Translations under genes and position numbers: made by a program
Notes under the pieces: model-generated
What the model was told of the DNA's origin: nothing
Database searches by the model: none
The model's input: the letters and a program-made list of their open reading frames with translations, nothing else
Source: an uncultured Desulfobulbaceae bacterium
GTDB lineage: Bacteria > Desulfobacterota > Desulfobulbia > Desulfobulbales > Desulfocapsaceae
Length of the DNA: 42,831 nucleotides
Assembly (NCBI GenBank): GCA_947311315.1
Contig: CAMZKN010000110.1
Span: 1-42,831 of the forward strand
Direction: 5' to 3'
Part shown: in pieces, positions 16,827 to 24,986 of the stretch
How positions within the stretch are numbered: position 1 is the first letter of the stretch
How the letters are laid out: each line of letters opens with the position of its first letter

Positions 16827-17606
16827 CTATTTTTTCATGGCCGTTAAAGAATCTACAATATCAAAAAGTTCCTGGGGGGCGGAATCAATATCATCAAAAG
16901 CTCGAACACCTGCCCGGTCGGAGGCCACTATATCAGCATTTTCATAAAGGAAACCGAGTATTTCAAAGTCAGATAATGACTCACGGATAAGTTTTTTATC
17001 CTCTTCATCCTTGATACGGTTACCAAGAACGAAAAAATTTGTAATGCCAATATCCCTGCCCAATTTCCTGATTTTTTCAGCAGCAAGCCTACTTCTTGCA
17101 CCTGGATTCACCACAACAATCAGTGCGTCTACCGACGATGAAGTTGCTCTACCAAGATGCTCAACTCCTGCCTCCATATCCATTACAACCACATCATCTC
17201 TGTAGAGAACGAGATGATTCATTAATGCCTTCAAGATAGTGCTTTCAGGGCAGATACAACCCGAGCCACCGCTTTTAACAGTCCCCATAACCAGAAGACG
17301 TACACCATCTTTTTCAAGTGAAAAACGTTCAGGAATATCATCAACTTTAGGATTAAGCGTAAAGAAACCACCCATGGTACCGGGTTGTGCTCCTGTCCTC
17401 TCGGCTATCAAATCGGATAATTCGGAGATTGGAGTAATTGGCTGGTCTTCAGGAATACCAAGCCCTGCCGCAAGGTTCGCTACCGGATCCGCATCAATGG
17501 CAATCACTTTGTTATTTTCATCTCTTGCCAGACATCTGGCAAGTAGTGCAGTAACTGTGGTTTTACCAACACCGCCCTTTCCGCCTATTGCAATTTTTAA
17601 ACTCAC
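16827..17606 (-). CDS. cooC: CooC-type nickel-insertion ATPase for CO dehydrogenase
   Basis: A 259-residue MinD/ParA-like ATPase that loads nickel into the C-cluster of CO dehydrogenase (or, for the AcsF subgroup, the A-cluster of acetyl-CoA synthase). Residues 8-16 read GGKGGVGKTT, the deviant Walker A with its signature lysine. A CxC pair in GSGCICPES near residue 115 matches the metal-binding cysteines of CooC dimers. VVVMDMEAGVEHLGR is the Walker B/switch region. The start is GTG with GGAG upstream. It is the second gene of a short unit that follows the acs operon terminator. Whether it serves CooS, AcsB or both cannot be told from sequence. Confidence 0.92.
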   Translation of the reverse strand: MSLKIAIGGKGGVGKTTVTALLARCLARDENNKVIAIDADPVANLAAGLGIPEDQPITPISELSDLIAERTGAQPGTMGGFFTLNPKVDDIPERFSLEKDGVRLLVMGTVKSGGSGCICPESTILKALMNHLVLYRDDVVVMDMEAGVEHLGRATSSSVDALIVVVNPGARSRLAAEKIRKLGRDIGITNFFVLGNRIKDEEDKKLIRESLSDFEILGFLYENADIVASDRAGVRAFDDIDSAPQELFDIVDSLTAMKK

Positions 17607-17654
17607 CTTTGTATGTCTCCTTTTATTATCATCTTACCGTACTTACTCCGTGAA

Positions 17655-17669
17655 AAGTAACTATTCAGC
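17655..17669. repeat. 15-bp repeat end, inverted partner of 15893-15907
   Basis: AAGTAACTATTCAGC is the exact reverse complement of 15893-15907, the outer end of repeat copy D. It overlaps the stop codon of the 94-aa gene (17661-17663), so the gene's 3' end is embedded in a repeat terminus. Confidence 0.5.
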
Positions 17670-17945
17670 AACAAGATTGCCGTCACTGTCGAAAAAAGCA
17701 ACTGTAAAATCATTGGCCGTTGCCTGCTCATTGAGTTCGTCAATATGCACAGCCTGCAGTTCATATTTCCTGCCCTTTTCACGTGGCATCGTAAGAAAAC
17801 AATCATTGGCATCATCTTTACTACGAAAAACAGGGATGAAATTTATTTTCTTTTCCTCATTATAAAGGCCTAAAAAACTTTCACTGCCACCCGGGTCACA
17901 AACAAATACATATACCCAACCATCTTTTTTCTTATTTGGTTCCAT
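17661..17945 (-). CDS. Uncharacterised protein upstream of cooC (94 aa)
   Basis: A small acidic soluble protein beginning MEPNKKKDGWVYVFVCDPGG and containing LGLYNEEKKINFIPVFRSKDDAN, which suggests a compact alpha/beta fold. No family was recognised with confidence; the pattern of a value checked against a residue-counting loop loosely recalls SseB-like domains, but this is weak. AGAGAG precedes the ATG at a good distance. It is the first gene of the cooC unit, 54 bp upstream of cooC on the same strand, and lies directly after the acs operon terminator. Its stop codon falls within a repeat terminus. A role in CODH/ACS assembly is possible from context only. Confidence 0.75.
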   Translation of the reverse strand: MEPNKKKDGWVYVFVCDPGGSESFLGLYNEEKKINFIPVFRSKDDANDCFLTMPREKGRKYELQAVHIDELNEQATANDFTVAFFDSDGNLVAE

Positions 17946-17968
17946 GATAACTCTCTTTTACTTGAATC

Positions 17969-18075
17969 AACGTAAGTACTACTGTTTAGTGCCTTACTCC
18001 ATAATTACTGTCAAAAAAATAGTACACCGCAAGGCACCTACTTTCAGCTTGTCTGCGTTAGACAAGACTATTCAG
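17969..18075. repeat. Degenerate inverted repeats upstream of the cooC unit
   Basis: The gap between the 94-aa gene and the acs terminator holds GTGCCTTA near 17987 against CAAGGCAC near 18030. It also holds a perfect 7-bp stem CTTGTCT/AGACAAG at 18048-18066 and the fragment ACTATTCAGCC near 18067. These resemble decayed pieces of the copy D element and may also hold the promoter or operator of the cooC unit. Confidence 0.35.
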
Positions 18076-18107
18076 CCGATTCTATATTCTGTAACCACTA
18101 TTTGCAT

Positions 18108-18144
18108 AAAAAAAAGCCCCATCCCCGAAAGGATGGAGCTTTTT
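18108..18144 (-). terminator. Rho-independent terminator of the acs operon
   Basis: On the minus strand a 14-bp stem with one mismatch (AAAAAGCTCCATCC against GGATGGGGCTTTTT, loop TTTCGG) is followed by a run of eight T. It lies 18 bp beyond the acsE stop and separates the acs operon from the 94-aa/cooC unit. Confidence 0.9.
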
Positions 18145-18162
18145 ATTGAACATGTCACCTTA

Positions 18163-19053
18163 TTAGATTTCCAGATATGAATCGGAAAATAAGGTTTCTC
18201 CGGTGATAACCTTAACAGTTTTCACATAATCAGCGAGCTCTTTAGACAGAGTAGAAAGATCTGGAGCATTTCCATCCATCGCCTGATGAACAACCTCTAC
18301 GATTTCAGGACGCTCACCTTTTGCAACAGCTATAAGCTCAAGGTCAAGAGGATCAGCAATAACTGACTTCATACCATAACGTTCAAGCATAATCATAAAG
18401 GTATTATTCAGTATGGGCCGGAGCTGCACTGGAGGGCCATTGGATATATTGGAAAGACCACATGTGGACATACACCCAGGTGCGATATCTTCAAGCATCA
18501 TCTGAAAATTAACTAGGGATACGCACTGAGCCTGTTGAATATTCACAGGCGTAACAATACCATCAACCCAGATTTTTTCGTTGGGGATGCCTGCCTCATT
18601 TGCAGCATAGACAAGTTCAACCGCAAGAGCAGCACGCTCATTTTCATCACGGGGAAGGCCATCAGGTCCCCACATAAGAGCCACAATATCTGCCTCATAT
18701 TTAGCAGCCATTGGCAACATTTCTTCATATCGCTCAGGACGAGCCATAATTGAATTGACTACATGCGGTTTGCTTGCAGGTTTAAGCACCTTCAACCCTT
18801 CTTCAATTGCCTTAATATTAGAAGTATCAAGGAGAAGAGGTATTTCAGGTACAACTTCTTGTACGACCTGGCAAACCCAAGGCATCAATTCATGTCCATC
18901 TTTTTTTGCTGGACCAAGATTAATGTCTATGTAATCCATTCTAGCCTCTTTCTGCTCGAGGCATTCTTTCTGAATCGGTTTTGGGTCACGCTCCCTGTAT
19001 GCTTTCCCAATCACCTTGGAAATAACATTGAGGCTCTCGCCAAATAGAATCAT
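18163..19053 (-). CDS. acsE: Methyltetrahydrofolate:corrinoid/iron-sulfur protein methyltransferase
   Basis: Transfers the methyl group of CH3-tetrahydrofolate to cob(I)alamin of the corrinoid/iron-sulfur protein, joining the folate branch of the Wood-Ljungdahl pathway to acetyl-CoA synthase. The 296-residue protein is a pterin-binding TIM barrel: LFGESLNVIS at the start, YIDINLGPAKKDG (the DxNxG-type pterin motif), LLLDTSN, and the C-terminal SVIADPLDLELI. The frame extends six codons upstream to 19071, but AAAGGAG sits inside that extension 7 bp before the ATG at 19053, fixing the start. It is the last gene of the acs operon. Confidence 0.95.
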   Translation of the reverse strand: MILFGESLNVISKVIGKAYRERDPKPIQKECLEQKEARMDYIDINLGPAKKDGHELMPWVCQVVQEVVPEIPLLLDTSNIKAIEEGLKVLKPASKPHVVNSIMARPERYEEMLPMAAKYEADIVALMWGPDGLPRDENERAALAVELVYAANEAGIPNEKIWVDGIVTPVNIQQAQCVSLVNFQMMLEDIAPGCMSTCGLSNISNGPPVQLRPILNNTFMIMLERYGMKSVIADPLDLELIAVAKGERPEIVEVVHQAMDGNAPDLSTLSKELADYVKTVKVITGETLFSDSYLEI

Positions 19054-19128
19054 ATTTTTCTCCTTTGTCAAAAAGTTGTAATAACAAACTCACCTGAACA
19101 ATTAAAACTATAAACAACCATATAATGT

Positions 19129-19159
19129 TGCCGGTTTCTCCTCTCAGAAGGAACCGGCA
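19129..19159 (-). promoter_or_regulatory. Intercistronic stem-loop between acsC and acsE
   Basis: TGCCGGTT (19129-19136) pairs with AACCGGCA (19152-19159), and the loop can pair further internally. On the minus (coding) strand there is no T-run after it, so it is more likely an mRNA-processing or stability hairpin than a full terminator. Confidence 0.6.
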
Positions 19160-19177
19160 TCATTTTTTTCTGGGAAT

Positions 19178-20518
19178 CTACCTGCTTTTCAGAAATCCAG
19201 CAATATGTGCGGCTTCCCGCGGACCTACTGTAATAGACCAACCGGACAACTCTTCTTCAACATCACCGGCAATAGCTGCAGCATAACCTGGAATGATGAG
19301 TTCGGTGTGCTTAACCTTGTCCATTATTCCACATTTTTTAACAAACATACCAACATCGTCACCACCAAATTTACCGGCAGCCCAGGCAGTCAGCACTGAA
19401 AGGCCTTCGGCATCTTTAATAAGCAACCATGCAGGAACTTTAGATGCTTCAATCTCACCAGAAACAATAAAGTATGTCAGTGCAAAGTTTGTCGTAACCA
19501 AAACGGGTGAATTCTCATCCGGATTACCAATCTCAAAGATACCTTCCGTAACAGTCATTGGACGCTGTGGATCGGTATAGATATTTAACCGTTCAAGCAA
19601 CAACGGAAAAATAACTTCAGTAGTAAGGTCAGATAAAACAACGATACCACCGTACTTGGCAACGAACATACTGGCGATCAAACCTTCCATCTCTACGTTT
19701 GAAGCCATCTCACAGGGAAAGGTTATTGTTGGAAAGCCAAGAGAACGGTTGTTGTCTTTCAATGCAGCACGACGAATAGCTACTTGGTCTTCGAGAGCCT
19801 GTTTAACGTCTCTGGCACCAGAATCAAGAACCAGATCCTTAACTCCCATTTCGGTCAGCTTGTCGGTCAAAGCAATCAGGCCATCAATGGAATCTGATTT
19901 AACTGCAAGTGGTAGATCGTTGTCGAGAGCAATTTTACCAAAATCATCTGCATTATCTGCTGTTGCTGCAAAAATCAGAGGTCGTTTAAAACCTGCTGTT
20001 GCAACTGCGCCACTAATAACATCGGCACTGTCACTCATTAAAATGAGATTAAACTCAGAAGTTTCTGCAACAATTTTTGCAATAGCAGCAAAGGCAACGC
20101 CATCACCATTCACGTCTTTGATTGCAACAAGCTCTGGTCGCAGATTCAGACCAACTCGCTCATACTGCAGGGCATTCCATGCTTTGAGCTGCCCTTCAAC
20201 ATCAGCTTCTGCTGTATCAGAAGTGATAATGCCTGCAAACATTGTGGGATTAAAAAATGTTTTTTCGTGTCTGAAAAGAACTGTTTCGCCACCTGTTTTT
20301 GCAGCACGTACACCTTTACCAAGAACCACAGGGCGAATAGGTGGTGCAGAAGCTTCAGCAAGTTGTGCTCTAGCCTCATCAGATACGTACGGACAGGCGT
20401 CGAGTTCAGCCTTGCCCGAAGCCAGGTTCATAGCAAAAGCAAGGCATGTGGGAACTCCACACTCCTTGCAGTTGGTTTTTGGCAGGAGTTTGAAGATTTG
20501 TATTCCTGTTAAAGCCAT
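19178..20518 (-). CDS. acsC: Corrinoid/iron-sulfur protein large subunit (CoFeSP gamma)
   Basis: Large subunit of the corrinoid/iron-sulfur methyl carrier that shuttles methyl groups between AcsE and AcsB. The N-terminus holds the [4Fe-4S] ligands C17, C20, C25 and C42 in NCKECGVPTC and DACPY. A central TIM barrel and a C-terminal cobalamin-binding Rossmann-like domain (about 320-446) follow. At 446 residues it matches the bacterial family. AAGGAG precedes the ATG. It lies between acsB and acsE; its partner subunit acsD is separated from it by cooS and acsB. Confidence 0.96.
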   Translation of the reverse strand: MALTGIQIFKLLPKTNCKECGVPTCLAFAMNLASGKAELDACPYVSDEARAQLAEASAPPIRPVVLGKGVRAAKTGGETVLFRHEKTFFNPTMFAGIITSDTAEADVEGQLKAWNALQYERVGLNLRPELVAIKDVNGDGVAFAAIAKIVAETSEFNLILMSDSADVISGAVATAGFKRPLIFAATADNADDFGKIALDNDLPLAVKSDSIDGLIALTDKLTEMGVKDLVLDSGARDVKQALEDQVAIRRAALKDNNRSLGFPTITFPCEMASNVEMEGLIASMFVAKYGGIVVLSDLTTEVIFPLLLERLNIYTDPQRPMTVTEGIFEIGNPDENSPVLVTTNFALTYFIVSGEIEASKVPAWLLIKDAEGLSVLTAWAAGKFGGDDVGMFVKKCGIMDKVKHTELIIPGYAAAIAGDVEEELSGWSITVGPREAAHIAGFLKSR

Positions 20519-20550
20519 TTGTGTTGTCTCCTTATGTATATTTCACTGCT

Positions 20551-20594
20551 GGTTTAACCCGGCTTCATCAGAGATGACGAAGCCGGCTTTAACC
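20551..20594 (-). promoter_or_regulatory. Intercistronic stem-loop between acsB and acsC
   Basis: A 16-bp stem with two mismatches (20551-20566 against 20579-20594, core CCGGCTTC/GAAGCCGG) has a 12-nt loop. There is no T-run on the coding strand. Together with the hairpin before acsE it suggests processing or differential stability within the operon. Confidence 0.65.
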
Positions 20595-20605
20595 TGCTCA
20601 ACAAA

Positions 20606-22819
20606 TTAGCCAATAAGTGGATCCATGCTCAGTGCAGGATGGCCTTTTTCTTCGAGCCATGGCAGAATCTCTTCTTCTGTGACTCCGACGGTCTCATCAG
20701 CGATCAAATCTGCAAAATTCTCAACGCCCATTTCGGCGCCTCTTGCATTCAATCTTTCACGAATTTCGTCTTTAACGACCTTAGGCATCCAGACCATACG
20801 CAGAAGACCACCATCACCCAGGATAAACTTCTTCTGAGTAATATTAAATTTGGAATGGCCAACAAAGCCAGGTGAGGCAAGTCCGCCACCCATAACACCG
20901 GCCAACGTGGTAAACTTCATTCCTGATGGAGTTTCGCCAATATAATCACGACCAACAGTCATAACACCGTTACAGCTTGGCAGCATGGCTGCAATACACT
21001 CACAACAACCACAGGTGGTCATTGGGGCTTCAACCATTGAATAGAAATTGTAATACTCAACAGCACCTTTGGAGGCAACTTTGATGAATTCATCAACGCC
21101 TTCAAACCGGCCAAGTTTCTCATCAAGAACCTTACCCTTTTGAATAGGTTGATTCGGGCCGACAGGATTAATTTCAAAAGCAGCTTTACAATCCATCCAG
21201 TTATACGCGCCACAGAGACCTGTTCTTTCAGGGCTCACTGTACAAACATGGCTTGGAGCAAAGGACTGGCAAAGGCTGCAGGAGTAGAAAGTGTCCACAT
21301 CTTCATCGGTCATTGAGTCAACACGTGAATCACGGGTTATATATTCTTCTCTGGCCTGAGCTGTCAATTTATCAACATCTTCTTTCTTGGTGTAGAGAAT
21401 GACTTCTACCTTATCCACAATTTTGGTGAAATCCTGATGAAACTTGGCGTGTAAAACAACACCAATATCTTTCAAAGTGAAACCTTTTTCAACGGCCCCC
21501 TTGCTCACACGAACCCATGCAATATCACGTTGGCCAATATGCATTACACCCTGGATATAGTTCACCAGGTGATGCATCTGACGTTCCATAATTGGTTCAA
21601 AATCAGACTGGAATTCACGTCCGGCAATCTTCACAGAAATTCCGAGTGGAAGAACATCTCCCTCTTTCAAGTCTGCAATATCAGGGCCGACGACGGTGAC
21701 CTTACCATCCTCGATTTCACTCATTTCAGCCATCTTCACAAGCTCAGTACACTGGGTTTTGCCACCACCCATCTGGCAATACAGATCGCCACCACGTACA
21801 CGCTCACCCTCGAAAGCTGGTCCAAAGGCTAGAGGTATGTCAATCTCAGTGATGTTAATTTTCAGGCCACGTACTTCAACGGATTTCTGACAAATTTCAT
21901 CATGGGGAACATTGGCAACAACATGTTCATAAGTACAGATACCTGTAGGCAGAATCTCAGGAATATCAGTGTCAGCAAGTGTCGGGAAGCCCCAGTTAAC
22001 ACAACCGGCAGCAGCAACAGCCCACTCTGTACCAACATCACCAAGAGCATTGACAAAAGCAAAAATACGATTCTTATTATACATCAACATTCTGCGATAA
22101 TCGCCAGGTTCAACACCACCAAAAGCCATCGCCGCTCTGTTTGCAAAACCAAGTGCAAAAACAGCAGATGAAATATCAGGGCCAAAAGGTACAATACGAG
22201 TATTCCAACCGATCTGCATACCAGCATCAAGACACTGCTGAATAACGGTCTTTCCATTATGGTTGGCAGCACAGAAGATATAAAGACTCTTCTTCTGATA
22301 GTCTTCTACGATCATCTTGGCAATCTCTGCATTTGGTGCTGCACCAACAATCGCAGCAAAACCAGGCGCCGAACCATCAACAAATTCAACACCACGTTTT
22401 CTAAGAATGGTATCATCAGCAGGTCCCACCCAGATCTTTCCTGCTTCAATATCAGGATCTTCTGTTGGAATATAAAAATCAGGCTCTGCCAGAATTCTTA
22501 AAGCTTCCTTGACTTCATATGCAAAGATACCAGCCATACCGGCATCAAGAAGAGGTCCAAGGTACGGCAGATGATTGGCACCCTTAATATGTGGTGGCAA
22601 AAGACCACGCGCAAATTCAAGTGGTTTTTTCAAATCTTCCAGTGTTTCACATTTCATACCGGTCAGAGAGTAAATGACCGGAAGATAATATGCAGTATTT
22701 GGAAAACCAATTTTGGTGCTGGCATCCTGAGACGCCAGTGCTTTTTCAAGCTCACCTTCGACCTGGGATACAACCTTATACCCGCCCTGTATAGCCGCAA
22801 ACGCTACTAATCTTGACAT
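20606..22819 (-). CDS. acsB: Acetyl-CoA synthase catalytic subunit (CODH/ACS)
   Basis: Forms acetyl-CoA from CO, a methyl group and CoA, or cleaves it in the reverse direction, at the Ni-Ni-[4Fe-4S] A-cluster. The 737-residue length is close to the Moorella enzyme. The A-cluster ligands are visible: CSLCQSFAPSHVC and GLCGAYNWMDCKAA at about 512-540 and the CGC of TTCGCCECI at about 600-607, in which two cysteines chelate the distal nickel. AAAGGAG precedes the ATG by a normal distance. It lies directly after cooS (47 bp), as expected for proteins that form a tight complex linked by a CO tunnel. Confidence 0.97.
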   Translation of the reverse strand: MSRLVAFAAIQGGYKVVSQVEGELEKALASQDASTKIGFPNTAYYLPVIYSLTGMKCETLEDLKKPLEFARGLLPPHIKGANHLPYLGPLLDAGMAGIFAYEVKEALRILAEPDFYIPTEDPDIEAGKIWVGPADDTILRKRGVEFVDGSAPGFAAIVGAAPNAEIAKMIVEDYQKKSLYIFCAANHNGKTVIQQCLDAGMQIGWNTRIVPFGPDISSAVFALGFANRAAMAFGGVEPGDYRRMLMYNKNRIFAFVNALGDVGTEWAVAAAGCVNWGFPTLADTDIPEILPTGICTYEHVVANVPHDEICQKSVEVRGLKINITEIDIPLAFGPAFEGERVRGGDLYCQMGGGKTQCTELVKMAEMSEIEDGKVTVVGPDIADLKEGDVLPLGISVKIAGREFQSDFEPIMERQMHHLVNYIQGVMHIGQRDIAWVRVSKGAVEKGFTLKDIGVVLHAKFHQDFTKIVDKVEVILYTKKEDVDKLTAQAREEYITRDSRVDSMTDEDVDTFYSCSLCQSFAPSHVCTVSPERTGLCGAYNWMDCKAAFEINPVGPNQPIQKGKVLDEKLGRFEGVDEFIKVASKGAVEYYNFYSMVEAPMTTCGCCECIAAMLPSCNGVMTVGRDYIGETPSGMKFTTLAGVMGGGLASPGFVGHSKFNITQKKFILGDGGLLRMVWMPKVVKDEIRERLNARGAEMGVENFADLIADETVGVTEEEILPWLEEKGHPALSMDPLIG

Positions 22820-22866
22820 GCTTTACTCCTTTTCTAAGGATTTGTAATAAAGTATTTTTGACAATA

Positions 22867-24897
22867 TTATTCTATTCCGAGGGCTTGTCTGTCAGCCATA
22901 TCCATCAGGACTCTGTCACGAGCCTTATCGATACCCAGCGCTTTACGCTTTTTATCGATATGAGCAATCATCAAATGGGCATGTTTAATCGGATCAGGTT
23001 CACAATCCCACATACCACCATACATTTCTTCCATATCCTTATAGAGGTGATCTTTAAATACCGGTGCACCTTCAATTGGCAGGTGATAACCGAAAACTGT
23101 ATAGACACCAGATGAAACAAAGTATTGGCCAATAGCAATAGCCTTTTCACTCATCCATTCAGGAGCACTACCTGCCCCGGGCAGATCAGAAATATCATCA
23201 CCAAGACCACCAGCATTAACCATCTCAGTTAAAGCTAGAAGAATTCGACTGTTATCAACGCAAGAACCCACATGAAGAACAGGAGGAATACCTACTGTTT
23301 CACAAACCTCAGCAAGGCCAGGCCCACAATAGACGGCAGCTGACTCAGGAGTAAGCAGTCCATGGACGCCAGCAGCAATTGCGCTACAGCCGGTTACAAC
23401 AACAAGCACATCATTTTTCAGCAATTCTTTAATAAGAGTTATATGCTCTTCATTGTGCTTGGTTCTGGCGTTATTGCAACCAACAACACCAGCAACACCA
23501 CGAATACGGCCATTAATGATATTGTCGTTTAAAGTATACCAGTTACCACGGAAAGAACCACCAAGGTGGTACTTAATGGATTCAACACCAAAGCCGGCAA
23601 CCTGGGTTCCCTTATGTCTCGGAATCATAACTTCAGCGCCACGATTCTCGTAGTTATCAATTGCCATCTTCACAATTCGTCTGGCATCTTCACTTGCATA
23701 ATGCTCATTAAATTCGATATGGATGACGTTGTCCTGTTCCATTTTTGCAATTTTATGAGTAGTAATCAGTTTTGTATGAAAACATTTTGCTACATTTGCA
23801 AGATTCTGCATAATACACTGTACATCAACTACCATGGCCTCACAGGCACCAGTGATAATCGCAAATTCCTGCTGCAAAAAGTTTCCTGCCGGTGGTACGC
23901 CATGACGCTGCAGCATCTCATTCGCAGTACAGCAGATACCAGCAAGTTGAATACCTTTTGCGCCTTTTTCCACAGCGTAATCGATCATTTCCTGGGATTG
24001 AGCAGCAGCAATGATCATCTCTGAAAGGAGAGGTTCATGACCGTGAACAATAATATTGACATGATCTTCCTTCATCACACCAAGGTTAGATTCAGCCTGC
24101 AGTGGAGAAGGGCTGCCAAACATAACGTCCTGAAGATCAGTACCGATCATAGACCCACACCAACCATCAGCAAGTGCAGTCCGAGCACCTTGCTTCATAA
24201 GGTTTTTATAGTCCTGATCAACACCCATAAGAGTTCTGTGCATACATTCTACAATTTCTCTATCAACCGCTCTGGGCTCAACGCCTTGTTTTTTCCATTT
24301 TTCCTGTAAAGGCTTTGGAGCTCTTTTAAGATACTTCGCAGTCAATTCAGGTTTACCCCACTCACGAATAGCAGTTTCTGCAACTTCAAGAGCTATTTCG
24401 TCTATATCCCTATCTTTTGTTACACCATCTTCTTCAACAGTTGTCGCAACATCAAAATATGGTGCAATCTGGATAAGCCGAGCCGGATCTTTTACTGAAT
24501 AATCAGGAGCTTGTTTTCTGGCAGCAGCCAGAAAAGTTTCTGCAACACCACGACCGTGATCAGAGTGTGCAGCAGCGCCACCAGCAATCATTCTTACCCA
24601 GTTACGTGCAGCAATAGTATTTGCAGTAGCACCACAGATTCCTTTTCTAGTGTCTTCACCTTGGATACCACCCTTAGGTAGGGGAAGTCGACATGGCCCC
24701 ATGGCACAAATTTTACAGCAAATTCCCTGCATACCAATTGCACAAGGCTTCATGGTTACAGCTCTATCAAAAACAGTTTCAATATCGAGCTCTATCGCTC
24801 TGGCCTGCATCTGTTGAGTGGCCGGTTCAATACTGGCTTCCAGCGGATCTGCTACTTTGCGCGCTTTTACTTCTTTCGCTTTCGTTGCTTCTGCCAT
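22867..24897 (-). CDS. cooS: Anaerobic carbon monoxide dehydrogenase catalytic subunit
   Basis: Interconverts CO and CO2 at the Ni-Fe-S C-cluster; in this operon it is the AcsA-type subunit paired with AcsB. The 676-residue protein has the N-terminal cysteine series C52, C60, C61, C64 and C69 (CAIGMQGICCKICAMGPC) for the B- and D-clusters. It has the C-cluster regions GICCTANEMLQRHG with its histidine, VTGCSAIAAGVHG, YCGPGLAEVC, HVGSCVDNSRI and MSEKAIAIG. GGAGG lies directly upstream of the ATG. The subunit would act as a homodimer with an electron carrier not encoded here. Confidence 0.97.
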   Translation of the reverse strand: MAEATKAKEVKARKVADPLEASIEPATQQMQARAIELDIETVFDRAVTMKPCAIGMQGICCKICAMGPCRLPLPKGGIQGEDTRKGICGATANTIAARNWVRMIAGGAAAHSDHGRGVAETFLAAARKQAPDYSVKDPARLIQIAPYFDVATTVEEDGVTKDRDIDEIALEVAETAIREWGKPELTAKYLKRAPKPLQEKWKKQGVEPRAVDREIVECMHRTLMGVDQDYKNLMKQGARTALADGWCGSMIGTDLQDVMFGSPSPLQAESNLGVMKEDHVNIIVHGHEPLLSEMIIAAAQSQEMIDYAVEKGAKGIQLAGICCTANEMLQRHGVPPAGNFLQQEFAIITGACEAMVVDVQCIMQNLANVAKCFHTKLITTHKIAKMEQDNVIHIEFNEHYASEDARRIVKMAIDNYENRGAEVMIPRHKGTQVAGFGVESIKYHLGGSFRGNWYTLNDNIINGRIRGVAGVVGCNNARTKHNEEHITLIKELLKNDVLVVVTGCSAIAAGVHGLLTPESAAVYCGPGLAEVCETVGIPPVLHVGSCVDNSRILLALTEMVNAGGLGDDISDLPGAGSAPEWMSEKAIAIGQYFVSSGVYTVFGYHLPIEGAPVFKDHLYKDMEEMYGGMWDCEPDPIKHAHLMIAHIDKKRKALGIDKARDRVLMDMADRQALGIE

Positions 24898-24986
24898 TAG
24901 AAGTTCCTCCTTATGGATTTATAATAGATAATCAATTATTTCCGCAAATAAATCACGTTTTCGCATCTTACAAATTGATATCTTTA

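Noticed and set aside
19656..20609. A 317-codon open frame antisense to acsC
   Set aside because: It lies entirely opposite a firmly identified gene with no ribosome-binding site, and the product shows no recognisable domain. It is a shadow of acsC codon use.
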